Made by a program: the position numbers and the translations under genes. 64,000 nucleotides of DNA. It comes from an uncultured Bacteroidota bacterium. Its GTDB lineage: Bacteria; Bacteroidota; Bacteroidia; Bacteroidales; P3. Under the pieces are notes generated by a model, which worked only from the letters and a program-made list of their open reading frames with translations, was not told where the DNA came from and ran no database searches. The stretch spans positions 1 through 64,000 of the forward strand of contig CADAQX010000003.1 in NCBI GenBank assembly GCA_902790215.1, read 5' to 3'. This document shows, piece by piece, positions 8,510-15,296 of this stretch (within the stretch, counting starts at the first letter, position 1; each line of letters begins with the position of its first letter).

Positions 8510-9115
8510 ATGAAAAACAGAATCATTCTTATTACGTTAGCCTCATTAATGGCATTGACAGGCTGCAAGCAGAACCCCGTGGAAGACAAGTCCGCCTCGT
8601 TCGACTGGGACAATAACGACAAGCGTGAATACATCATCGACTACACTGTTCACTTCACCGCCGACCACGACAGCACGATACAGGTGACAGCGACTGGCAA
8701 TTACGGCACCGTGAAGGTGGCTCAAGTAGAATCAAAGAACCTGCTCGATGCCGATGGAAAACTAGTAAAGAACACCTTTATCATGCTTGAAGATTCCGTC
8801 CCTATGGGCAAGAGCATCACCTTGCAGCGTGGCGGTCTGTCATATGGAGGTGGAGAGGGAGAGTCGGGATTCATGCATGTGCAGATCGTCGGCAGCGACG
8901 ATATGGTCGAGATACGAATCCCCGGCAGCGATGACTACACAATGTTGTATTCCATCCGCGACAATATGTTCTACGAGCCTTACGACGAGCAGAGTATCAC
9001 CATTGGAGAAGGTAAGCCCTTCTCAATAGTACTACCCGTCATGACCGAACTCAAATACCCCAAAGAGAAAGAGACCCACCGCATCCAGATAGGCTTCACC
9101 GTTGCCGCTCTATAA
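8510..9115 (+). CDS. Lipoprotein of unknown function
   Basis: 201 residues. The signal peptide ends at lipobox LTGC (Cys ~20), so the protein should be lipid-anchored. The mature part is acidic and rich in beta-prone stretches, with the Gly-rich segment GGLSYGGGEGES near the middle. I do not recognise the family. It has its own promoter and converges with the truncated phosphoribosyltransferase on the other strand, whose stop is 5 nt away. Confidence 0.7.
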   Translation: MKNRIILITLASLMALTGCKQNPVEDKSASFDWDNNDKREYIIDYTVHFTADHDSTIQVTATGNYGTVKVAQVESKNLLDADGKLVKNTFIMLEDSVPMGKSITLQRGGLSYGGGEGESGFMHVQIVGSDDMVEIRIPGSDDYTMLYSIRDNMFYEPYDEQSITIGEGKPFSIVLPVMTELKYPKEKETHRIQIGFTVAAL

Positions 9116-9119
9116 AAAC

Positions 9120-9404
9120 CTAGTTTGCGTCGGCCATCAGGTCTTTGCGACCGATAAGGCTGAAGATGGTAATGTCGTTGTCCTCATTGAGGATGCGTAA
9201 GGTACGGAGAATCTCATTGATGGTAGAGCCACTGGTTGCCACATCATCTATCAGGAGAACATTCTGCTGACGGATGGTGGCACAGAGTTGCTCGTCCTCG
9301 TTGCTGGCAAATTTGAGGAATTGCATCAAATAGGGACAGAATCGGCTTTTCCACGCCTTTTCTTTGAATTGTACGAAAAATCGACATTTAGCTAAACATG
9401 TCAA
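9120..9404 (-). pseudogene. Phosphoribosyltransferase fragment (5' part lost)
   Basis: The C-terminal half carries the PRPP-binding loop VLLIDDVATSGSTINE, the signature of type I phosphoribosyltransferases of the ComF-like group. The first ~17 encoded residues come from the 75-bp repeat at 9353-9427 rather than from a PRTase N-terminus, so the gene seems cut exactly where that repeat begins. The missing N-terminal ~100 residues would include the zinc-ribbon or core strands. Probably not functional. Confidence 0.65.
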
Positions 9405-9427
9405 TAGATTTGTTTAGCTTTGCGGCG
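9353..9427. repeat. 75-bp direct repeat, copy 1, with internal inverted repeat
   Basis: Begins ACGCCTTTTCTTTGAATTGT and ends GCGGCG. It contains GCTAAACA (9391-9398) and TGTTTAGC (9411-9418) as an 8-bp inverted repeat and a -7-like TAGCTTTG. The second copy is at 10401-10476. Together they bracket the DUF3791/DUF3990 module. Confidence 0.8.
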
Positions 9428-9464
9428 AGATATAACGAAATAGTTCGTTCTGAAAAAAATGAAA

Positions 9465-9677
9465 TCACCCTCGCATCTCTTGATACAAAGCCACTGGGCC
9501 AAGGTGCCACTGCTTGGTGGACTCCTGTTCTAAGCGTTGGTAGACTTCGGAAGCATAGACCTGCTTCACGGCATCAATGATACTAATATCATTGTCGTCG
9601 GCCAGCATTTCCGCCATTCGGCTCACCTTCGAGGGGAGTATCAAATAAAGATTATCCTGGGTAATGTCAAGATTCAT
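9465..9677 (-). CDS. Small protein, third gene of DUF3990 module
   Basis: 70 residues, mostly helical, with no family recognised for certain. It follows the DUF3990 gene with a 4-bp ATGA overlap, so it is translationally coupled and probably works with it. An accessory or antitoxin role is an inference from position. The stop at 9465 lies about 40 nt from the 75-bp repeat. Confidence 0.6.
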   Translation of the reverse strand: MNLDITQDNLYLILPSKVSRMAEMLADDNDISIIDAVKQVYASEVYQRLEQESTKQWHLGPVALYQEMRG

Positions 9678-10159
9678 AATGTCGCCTCCTTTGCGTTGAA
9701 GAATCTCAATGCTTGTAACGCAGCTTTCGTATGGAACAAATACTGATCAACGAGCTTGTAGGTCTTCAGCTCGGCTATCAGATTCTCCTTGTCAAGCAGC
9801 CTGCCCTCATAAAGGGCAAAAGCAGCATAGACACGGTCGTTGGCAACAGGGCCATAGACAATGTCATAGTCATGAGTAAAGCCTCGCTCTGTGCGATTAT
9901 GCATCACAAAGTCGACCCATTCCTCCGTTGGGGCATCGAACATGAGGCAGTTGAGAGAGGAACACATCAGCTCGTCAAATTCATAAACATTGACATACCC
10001 TCTTGTAGCACCTGCTTCTTTAAGGCGACGCTTCACCCAATCTTCAGCCTGTTTCTCCGAAGTTGTAGTATAAAATCCCTGCCCATAATCCAATGTTCGA
10101 TTCGATTGACGTATTACAGGCTGTTTGACTATTTCAAGACTTCCATGGTACAGTTTCAT
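9674..10159 (-). CDS. DUF3990 protein, ADP-ribosyltransferase-like fold
   Basis: 161 residues. The opening LYHGS, then GQGFYTTTSEKQAEDW and the later GPVANDRVYAAF fit the DUF3990 family, which belongs to the ADP-ribosyltransferase-like superfamily. In that fold the His of YHG and the Tyr of FYTT would line the NAD pocket. A toxin that modifies a host target is the inferred role, by analogy with other small ART toxins; the target is unknown. It overlaps by 4 bp (ATGA) with the genes on both sides in an order DUF3791 - DUF3990 - small ORF. Confidence 0.7.
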   Translation of the reverse strand: MKLYHGSLEIVKQPVIRQSNRTLDYGQGFYTTTSEKQAEDWVKRRLKEAGATRGYVNVYEFDELMCSSLNCLMFDAPTEEWVDFVMHNRTERGFTHDYDIVYGPVANDRVYAAFALYEGRLLDKENLIAELKTYKLVDQYLFHTKAALQALRFFNAKEATL

Positions 10160-10377
10160 GACACCTTGTTTTTACGGAGTGATATGTACTCGTCAATGTC
10201 TTCTATCAGCCAATGGTGACTTTGGGTGTGCAATGTCTCATAGTGCTGAGCAAGATATTCCAGCACACCATATACGTTCAGCACCTCCATCGCCTTACTG
10301 CCCGACAAGTGTTTTGCGTTCTTGTATTGCTCAATACAGAATGACAAGAAATAGGCTATATCTTGTTTCTTATCCAT
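10156..10377 (-). CDS. DUF3791 protein, likely partner of DUF3990
   Basis: 73 residues from the ATG at 10377 (an in-frame TTG at 10383 is less likely). The pattern YFLSFCIEQYKNAKHLSG ... YGVLEYL ... IEDIDEYI is typical of DUF3791, a helical family that recurs next to DUF3990 genes. It is the first gene of the operon and probably the antitoxin or adaptor. The -7 element on this strand is TATTTTTG (complement of 10396-10403). Confidence 0.7.
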   Translation of the reverse strand: MDKKQDIAYFLSFCIEQYKNAKHLSGSKAMEVLNVYGVLEYLAQHYETLHTQSHHWLIEDIDEYISLRKNKVS

Positions 10378-10395
10378 CGTCAAATTTTTTTTGCA

Positions 10396-10403
10396 AAAAT
10401 ACG
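10396..10403 (-). promoter_or_regulatory. -7 element of the DUF3791/DUF3990 operon
   Basis: Reads TATTTTTG on the minus strand, 19 nt before the ATG at 10377, at the edge of the 75-bp repeat. Confidence 0.55.
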
Positions 10404-10476
10404 CCTTTTCTTTGAATTGTGCGAAAAAATCGACATTTTGCTAAACATGTCGACAGATTTGTTTAGCCTTGCAGCG
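10401..10476. repeat. 75-bp direct repeat, copy 2
   Basis: Begins ACGCCTTTTCTTTGAATTGT and ends GCAGCG. Inverted repeat GCTAAACA (10440-10447) / TGTTTAGC (10460-10467) around TGTCGACA. About 1,048 bp from copy 1. Confidence 0.8.
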
Positions 10477-10576
10477 TCAAAAACTAACAATACCAAAGCA
10501 AAATAAACTAGCATTAGTATGACGAAGAGTAGAACCTAAGGAGGGAGTCACACTGACGGCTAATTTCAGAATAAGA

Positions 10577-10608
10577 TTTGGGTGATTCGGATTTAATTCG
10601 TAAATTTG
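10577..10608 (+). promoter_or_regulatory. Promoter of the YhcG-type gene
   Basis: TTTG (10577-10580), 20 nt, TAAATTTG (10601-10608), close to the Bacteroidota consensus. The start codon follows at 10639. Confidence 0.7.
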
Positions 10609-10638
10609 CATAGGAAAATATTAGCTAACTACTATCTA

Positions 10639-11694
10639 ATGGCAGACAGCATAACTATACAGAACAACAATATTATGCCGTTGGTTGACGACTTGCGGCA
10701 GATAATCAACTAGACACGCAACCGCGTTGCCGTCAATGTCAATGCCGAACTCACCTTGATGTATTGGCATATCGGCGAGCGCATCAATCGAGAAGTACTT
10801 GTAAACGAGCGTGCTGAATACGGCAAACAAATTGTTGCGACAGTGTCGCGACAATTACAATCGGAATATGGCGACAAAGGATTCGAGCCACGAACTATTC
10901 GAAGAATGATGCAATTTGCCTCCTTATTTCCTGATATACAGATTGTGACACCACTGGTGACACAATTGTCATGGACTCATTTCCTGCTTGTTATGCCTAT
11001 CAAAGACCCTTTGGCTCGTGAATTCTATTTAACTATGGCGGCTAACGAACGATGGAGCAAGCGAACCCTTGAGGCAAAGATTGACGGCATGCTGTATGAG
11101 CGCACTGCCGTTGCGACAAAGCCCGACGAGCTAATCAAGCAGGAGCTGACGGAACTGAGGGAAAACAATGTCCTTACTCCCGACTTGGTCTTCAAAAACC
11201 CCTATTTCCTCGAGTTTACAGGCCTCAAGGGGATGTATAGCGAGAAGAGCTTGGAGGATAGCCTTGTGGCGCACTTGGAGCAGTTTATATTGGAGTTGGG
11301 CAATGGATTCACCTTCGTCGAGCGGCAGAAACGGATGATTATCGACGGCGAGGACTTCTACCTTGACCTGCTTTTCTACCATCGCAGGTTGCACCGACTG
11401 ATAGCCATTGACTTGAAGCTCGGCAAGTTCAAGGCGCAGTATAAAGGCCAAATGGAGTTGTATCTACGTTGGCTCGAAGCCCACGAGATGGAGCCTGACG
11501 AGGAGCAGCCCCTCGGTCTGTTGCTCTGTACCGAAGGCGGCGACGAGCAGATAGAGCTGCTGCAACTCGACAAGTCAGGCATCAAGGTGGCACAGTACAT
11601 GACCGAGTTGCCCTCCAAGGAGCTGCTGCAACGCCAGATACACAAAGGCCTGGAAGCCGCCCGCCAGCGTTGGGAGAATTGTACAGAGGTTTAA
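10639..11694 (+). pseudogene. YhcG-family (DUF1016) PDDEXK nuclease with amber codon
   Basis: From the ATG at 10639 the frame encodes MADSITIQNNNIMPLVDDLR and then TAG at 10711-10713, where relatives have Gln (CAG) in INQTRxRVA. After it the frame is intact for 327 codons and covers the rest of the DUF1016 N-terminal domain (MYWHIGERI ... RRMMQFASLFPD) and the C-terminal PDDEXK nuclease domain (GEDFYLDLLFYHRRLHRLIAIDLKLG). TAG is a normal stop in this window, so suppression is not expected. A shortened product could start at TTG 10756 or ATG 10759. The family is nuclease-like and common in defence islands. Confidence 0.8.
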
Positions 11695-11730
11695 CCTTAA
11701 AGATTATTTTACCAAACAAAAAAAGATTCG

Positions 11731-11738
11731 TATCTTTG
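11731..11738 (+). promoter_or_regulatory. -7 element of the nuclease-ATPase operon
   Basis: TATCTTTG 60 nt before the ATG at 11798. Confidence 0.6.
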
Positions 11739-11797
11739 CAGCGTGAAAATAAAAAAAATGTAGTTTAACAGTGTTTTTCTAATATATTCCATTCTAT

Positions 11798-12796
11798 ATG
11801 TCACGTCCTGCTACTTCGGTACAATTTGGATTCAATTTCCAAACAAATGCGGCCATAGTTCTTATGCTTGAGAATATGGCAGAAATGGAAACTGTAAGGG
11901 TGGAGGGCAAAGAAGATATAGAAATTCAATTAAACGATGAATCGTATGTATTAGCTCAGGCCAAGTCTGTAGAGAAAAGCAGTACAGACTTTAACAATGT
12001 GCGAGCCAATGCCAAAAAAGCCATCAAAACTCTATCTGAATCTGCACAGGGAATTAATGTACGCGATTTGATATATATCACGAATTCCCCCAATCCATTT
12101 AAGGATGATTCTTCAAAGCCGGATTTTTATGGTCGTGCTCATAAAAAATATGATGAACTTCCACAATCCACAAAGGATATTATAACAAGTTTCCTCTCAG
12201 ATATAAAAATGCCATTAGATACCAGAAAATTTGAAATACAAGTATTACCTTTTGAATCTGATGATGACAGGCAGCGGTATAGAGTTGTATTAGAAGAGAT
12301 ATCGGACTTCATAGGGGAACTTGATATTTCAGCGGATGGTTTGAGAAAAAGGTTACATGAAGTATGGTCATCTATTCTCACTAAAAATGGGACTCGAAAA
12401 GATGAGTCCCTAAAAATTAACAAGAAAGATGTTATCTGGCCTGTTATTGTTTTTGTTACAGGTAAAGGAGAATTGAATAGGGAAGCTCAATATTGCAATT
12501 TTCTTGACGATGCTATATTTGATGAGGTGAATCGAAAATATGGGGAACTTATTGATTACTATAGCGAAAGATATGATGTTGCCTCAAAAATCATTGCAGA
12601 CTTCACGGCATCAGAAAGAAATGGGCGTGATGCAATAACATCCTTCATCAACGAACATTGGGAAGATTATCAAAGTGATTTAGGAATATATACATTAGAA
12701 ACAGACATTAGAAGCAATCTGATGAAAATAATCATGTACACTGTGCTAAAAAAACGCTTTGACATAAACAAGATAAAACGTATCGTCAATTTATGA
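11798..12796 (+). CDS. Putative dsDNA nuclease (DUF4297/Cap4-like)
   Basis: 332 residues. The N-terminus has the layout of the Cap4/DUF4297 nuclease: GFNFQTNAAIVLMLENM, then E36 (VEGKED), D40 and Q54-x-K56 (LAQAKS), matching the PD-(D/E)xK pattern E...D...QxK. The remaining ~270 residues are helical and unassigned; they may link to the partner. It overlaps the next gene by 4 bp (ATGA), so a complex is likely. Base composition is visibly more AT-rich than the neighbours, a sign of transfer. Cleavage of DNA in response to a signal sensed by the ATPase is inferred. Confidence 0.65.
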   Translation: MSRPATSVQFGFNFQTNAAIVLMLENMAEMETVRVEGKEDIEIQLNDESYVLAQAKSVEKSSTDFNNVRANAKKAIKTLSESAQGINVRDLIYITNSPNPFKDDSSKPDFYGRAHKKYDELPQSTKDIITSFLSDIKMPLDTRKFEIQVLPFESDDDRQRYRVVLEEISDFIGELDISADGLRKRLHEVWSSILTKNGTRKDESLKINKKDVIWPVIVFVTGKGELNREAQYCNFLDDAIFDEVNRKYGELIDYYSERYDVASKIIADFTASERNGRDAITSFINEHWEDYQSDLGIYTLETDIRSNLMKIIMYTVLKKRFDINKIKRIVNL

Positions 12797-14244
12797 GAAT
12801 AGAGTATCTTTTAATCAGTACGGGCATATTTGAGAAAAAGTTTGATTTCTCAAACAAAAATACACTGATTTTCAGTAATGAAAATAGTGTTGGTAAAACA
12901 ACACTACTTCGAATTATTCTCTATTCGCTTGGTTTTAAAATTCCAGGAACAAAACTATTTCCTATCGAGAAATACAAATATAAAACACAAATTATTACTG
13001 ACACAGGGCGTGAAATCATATTAATAAGAGAGTCTATTAATTATATTGTTCGTAAAGAAAAAAAGCAGCAAGATGACCTTGAGACCTATTGTTTACCTGA
13101 CCAATTAGATCAATTACACTCTATATTGTTTAACACCGAAGATGTAAATATCCTTGACAACATCCTTGGAACTTTTTATCTCGACCAAGAGAAAGGGTGG
13201 ACTCTGCTTAATCGCGGAGTTGTAATAGGAAGCATACATTTTAATTTGGAAGAGTTTATTCAAGGGTTGTCTGGAAGGGATTGTAGTGAGCTAAAACGGG
13301 AAGAAATAGCATTGGAAAAGGAACTTGGTAAATATGAACAAATATCAAATTTCACAAAATATAAGGAGGCTATAGAAAAAGCAGACGGTTCGCTATTAGC
13401 AGAGAATTCTGATGATGATCTTAATTCACAAATTGATCTTAAGCAAATCGAACTAAATTATGCCAAAAAGGAACTGTCTCGAATTGATAGTGTATTGAAG
13501 AGTAATAAACAATTCAGATCATTTATAAATGAGATGAAATTAATGGTTAAAACACCACAAGGTGAGATTGTACGTGTTACGACTGATAATCTTTTGGATT
13601 TCAATGATAGTTTGGATTATTTGATAGCTAAACGAGGGATTCAAGCGTTGACGGTAAAAAAACTTGCAAGTACAATCGACCATCTAAAGGCTATTAAAAA
13701 ACAAAAAGACACGTCTTTTTTCACAGTTGAATCAATATCTGATGCATTTGACGAGATGGTGCAAAAGTTCCCCTACGGATATGTTAAAATTGAGCAGATA
13801 AAAGACAGTTTAAAAAAACAGCTAAAACAAGTTAGAGATCAGATTTCTGAAAGAACCATGTATAACAATGAGGTAGTAACATCTCTCTATGGGAACGTTA
13901 TTAAATATGCGGAGGAATTAGGAATCGGTAACGGAAACACAATGCAGTTAAACTATCTTTTCACTTCAAATCTGAAAGTTCTTTCCGGGGCTATTCTTCA
14001 TAAAACTGTTTTTGCATTTAGGTTGGCATATATTTTAGAGGTAAAAAGGTTATTGGGTGTCAAATTGCCTATTATAATGGATTCTCCTACGGGGAAAGAA
14101 GTCAATGCCACAAACGTTGAACTAATGATTAATATTTTAAACCGTGACTTCTCTGAACATCAGATTATTATTGCATCAATCTATGACTACAATATTCCAG
14201 AATTAAAAAAAATAGAGTTGAAAGACCATTTGTTGGAATGGTAG
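12793..14244 (+). CDS. SMC/ABC-like ATPase paired with nuclease
   Basis: 483 residues. Walker A lies in NENSVGKTTLL (G34, K35, T36), and the Walker B block is LPIIMDSP (D430). Between them is a short charged helical segment (residues ~165-250 and ~330-370) that could form a coiled coil. The SGAILHKTVFAFRLAY block stands where the ABC signature sits. The layout resembles ATPases of Lamassu / ABC-three-component systems, where an SMC-like protein controls a Cap4-type nuclease, but the protein is much shorter than typical LmuB and no third gene is present. AT-rich like its partner. Confidence 0.65.
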   Translation: MRIEYLLISTGIFEKKFDFSNKNTLIFSNENSVGKTTLLRIILYSLGFKIPGTKLFPIEKYKYKTQIITDTGREIILIRESINYIVRKEKKQQDDLETYCLPDQLDQLHSILFNTEDVNILDNILGTFYLDQEKGWTLLNRGVVIGSIHFNLEEFIQGLSGRDCSELKREEIALEKELGKYEQISNFTKYKEAIEKADGSLLAENSDDDLNSQIDLKQIELNYAKKELSRIDSVLKSNKQFRSFINEMKLMVKTPQGEIVRVTTDNLLDFNDSLDYLIAKRGIQALTVKKLASTIDHLKAIKKQKDTSFFTVESISDAFDEMVQKFPYGYVKIEQIKDSLKKQLKQVRDQISERTMYNNEVVTSLYGNVIKYAEELGIGNGNTMQLNYLFTSNLKVLSGAILHKTVFAFRLAYILEVKRLLGVKLPIIMDSPTGKEVNATNVELMINILNRDFSEHQIIIASIYDYNIPELKKIELKDHLLEW

Positions 14245-14370
14245 TCTTTCGTAATGATACTTAAGAGAGATACAAATATTATTAAGTATAAATATGGAGA
14301 ATAGCTTTTCGAACAATTATTAAGAAATAAAAATCGTAATAGAAATATATTCCCACTCCAATAAAATTCG

Positions 14371-14378
14371 TATCTTTG
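14371..14378 (+). promoter_or_regulatory. -7 element of the R-M operon
   Basis: TATCTTTG about 230 nt before the methyltransferase start, which leaves an unusually long leader. No clear -33 TTTG. Confidence 0.55.
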
Positions 14379-14466
14379 CAAACGAAATAACAACTAAAAA
14401 GACAATATATCGAAAGAAGAAAAGAGAAGATAAATAACATATTATAAAGCGTTTTCGCTCTAACTT

Positions 14467-14601
14467 GCCTACTTGAAGTTCCACAAACAAGCCAAGCATA
14501 GTAATGAGGTAAACGCTCACGAGAAATCGTGGGCTTTACTTACATGCTTGGCAGGTCGTGGAACACCTTAGTAGGCGTAAGAAAAGTTCCACGATTTTTT
14601 T
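14467..14601 (+). ncRNA. Structured leader, switch-like RNA before methyltransferase
   Basis: A long hairpin can form from GCCTACT (14467) with AGTAGGC (14570), GTTCCAC (14478) with GTGGAAC (14558), GCCAAGCAT (14491) with ATGCTTGGC (14544), GTAAA with TTTAC, and GCTCACGA (14515) with TCGTGGGC (14527) closing a GAAA tetraloop. The descending arm can instead pair downstream: GTGGAAC with a second GTTCCAC at 14586, which makes a terminator stem before T7, and TGCTTGGC with GCCAAGCA at 14604, which covers the start codon. The two states exclude each other. Attenuation of methyltransferase expression is inferred; no known RNA family is recognised. Confidence 0.6.
14557..14601 (+). terminator. Possible intrinsic terminator just before start codon
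   Basis: CGTGGAAC (14557-14564) pairs with GTTCCACG (14586-14593), loop 21 nt, followed by ATTTTTTTAT. It ends at the ATG (14602) and competes with the long leader hairpin. Confidence 0.6.
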
Positions 14602-15246
14602 ATGCCAAGCAACGAAAACACAAAATCACAAATCAAGAGTCGCCAGCGGGTGGCTCAGCATGGCGAGGTGTTCACTAATCCGCGTGAGGTGAATGCTATG
14701 CTCGACTTGGTGCGGGACGAGTCGTTCCGGCTCGACAGCCGTTTCCTTGAGCCCGCCTGTGGCGACGGGAATTTCCTTATCGAGATTCTGCGTCGCAAAT
14801 TATCCCTATTAAGAGACATCAAATCCCCTACGGAATGGGAGTTTCAGAGCCTTATTGCCGTCGGCTCTTGCTATGGCATTGAACTATTGGAGGACAATGC
14901 CGAGGCTTGCCGACTGCGACTGTTTACCGAGGTGAGGGAACAGATGGGAAAAAAGAACTGCACTCAGGGCTACGAGGAGAGCCTACGCTATATGCTAAAG
15001 AAAAACATCGTCTGTGGCGATGCATTGACCTATCGCACTGCCGACGGCAAGCCTATCACCTTCTGCGAATGGACACCCATTGCGGGTAGTATGCAGTTCT
15101 CACGACGCGACTTCCAGTTTGACTTTCTTGTCAACCAGACGCATCAGTACTCCCTTTTCGACGAGCAGGGCGAGGCACAGAGCTTCGACGAACCCATTAA
15201 GTCATATCCACCCATCCACTACACTCAGCTATCCACCCAAGAATAA
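14602..15246 (+). CDS. N6-adenine methyltransferase-like protein lacking NPPY
   Basis: 214 residues with the SAM-binding motif I FLEPACGDGNF (48-58) and the QRVxxHGEVFT opening typical of N6-adenine DNA methyltransferases. Where the catalytic (N/D)PPY motif IV should follow FDFL, the sequence reads VNQTHQYSLFDEQ, so the protein is unlikely to be an active methylase on its own. It may be an accessory subunit or the decayed half of a pair with the next gene, which has NPPY. First gene of the R-M operon, behind the structured leader. Confidence 0.75.
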   Translation: MPSNENTKSQIKSRQRVAQHGEVFTNPREVNAMLDLVRDESFRLDSRFLEPACGDGNFLIEILRRKLSLLRDIKSPTEWEFQSLIAVGSCYGIELLEDNAEACRLRLFTEVREQMGKKNCTQGYEESLRYMLKKNIVCGDALTYRTADGKPITFCEWTPIAGSMQFSRRDFQFDFLVNQTHQYSLFDEQGEAQSFDEPIKSYPPIHYTQLSTQE

Positions 15247-15256
15247 CAGCGTCAGC

Positions 15257-15292
15257 CACTAACACATTAACACGTTAACGCATTAACACATT
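15257..15292 (+). repeat. ACACATTAAC-type simple repeat
   Basis: CACTAACACATTAACACG and following bases fill the space before the second methyltransferase. A related tract lies in frame within the restriction gene at 18389-18425. Confidence 0.55.
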
Positions 15293-15296
15293 CTAT

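Noticed and set aside
14467..14576. Invertible promoter or retron-type RNA
   Set aside because: The arms are the stem of one hairpin with a four-base loop, not recombination sites flanking a promoter, and no reverse transcriptase or invertase is nearby.
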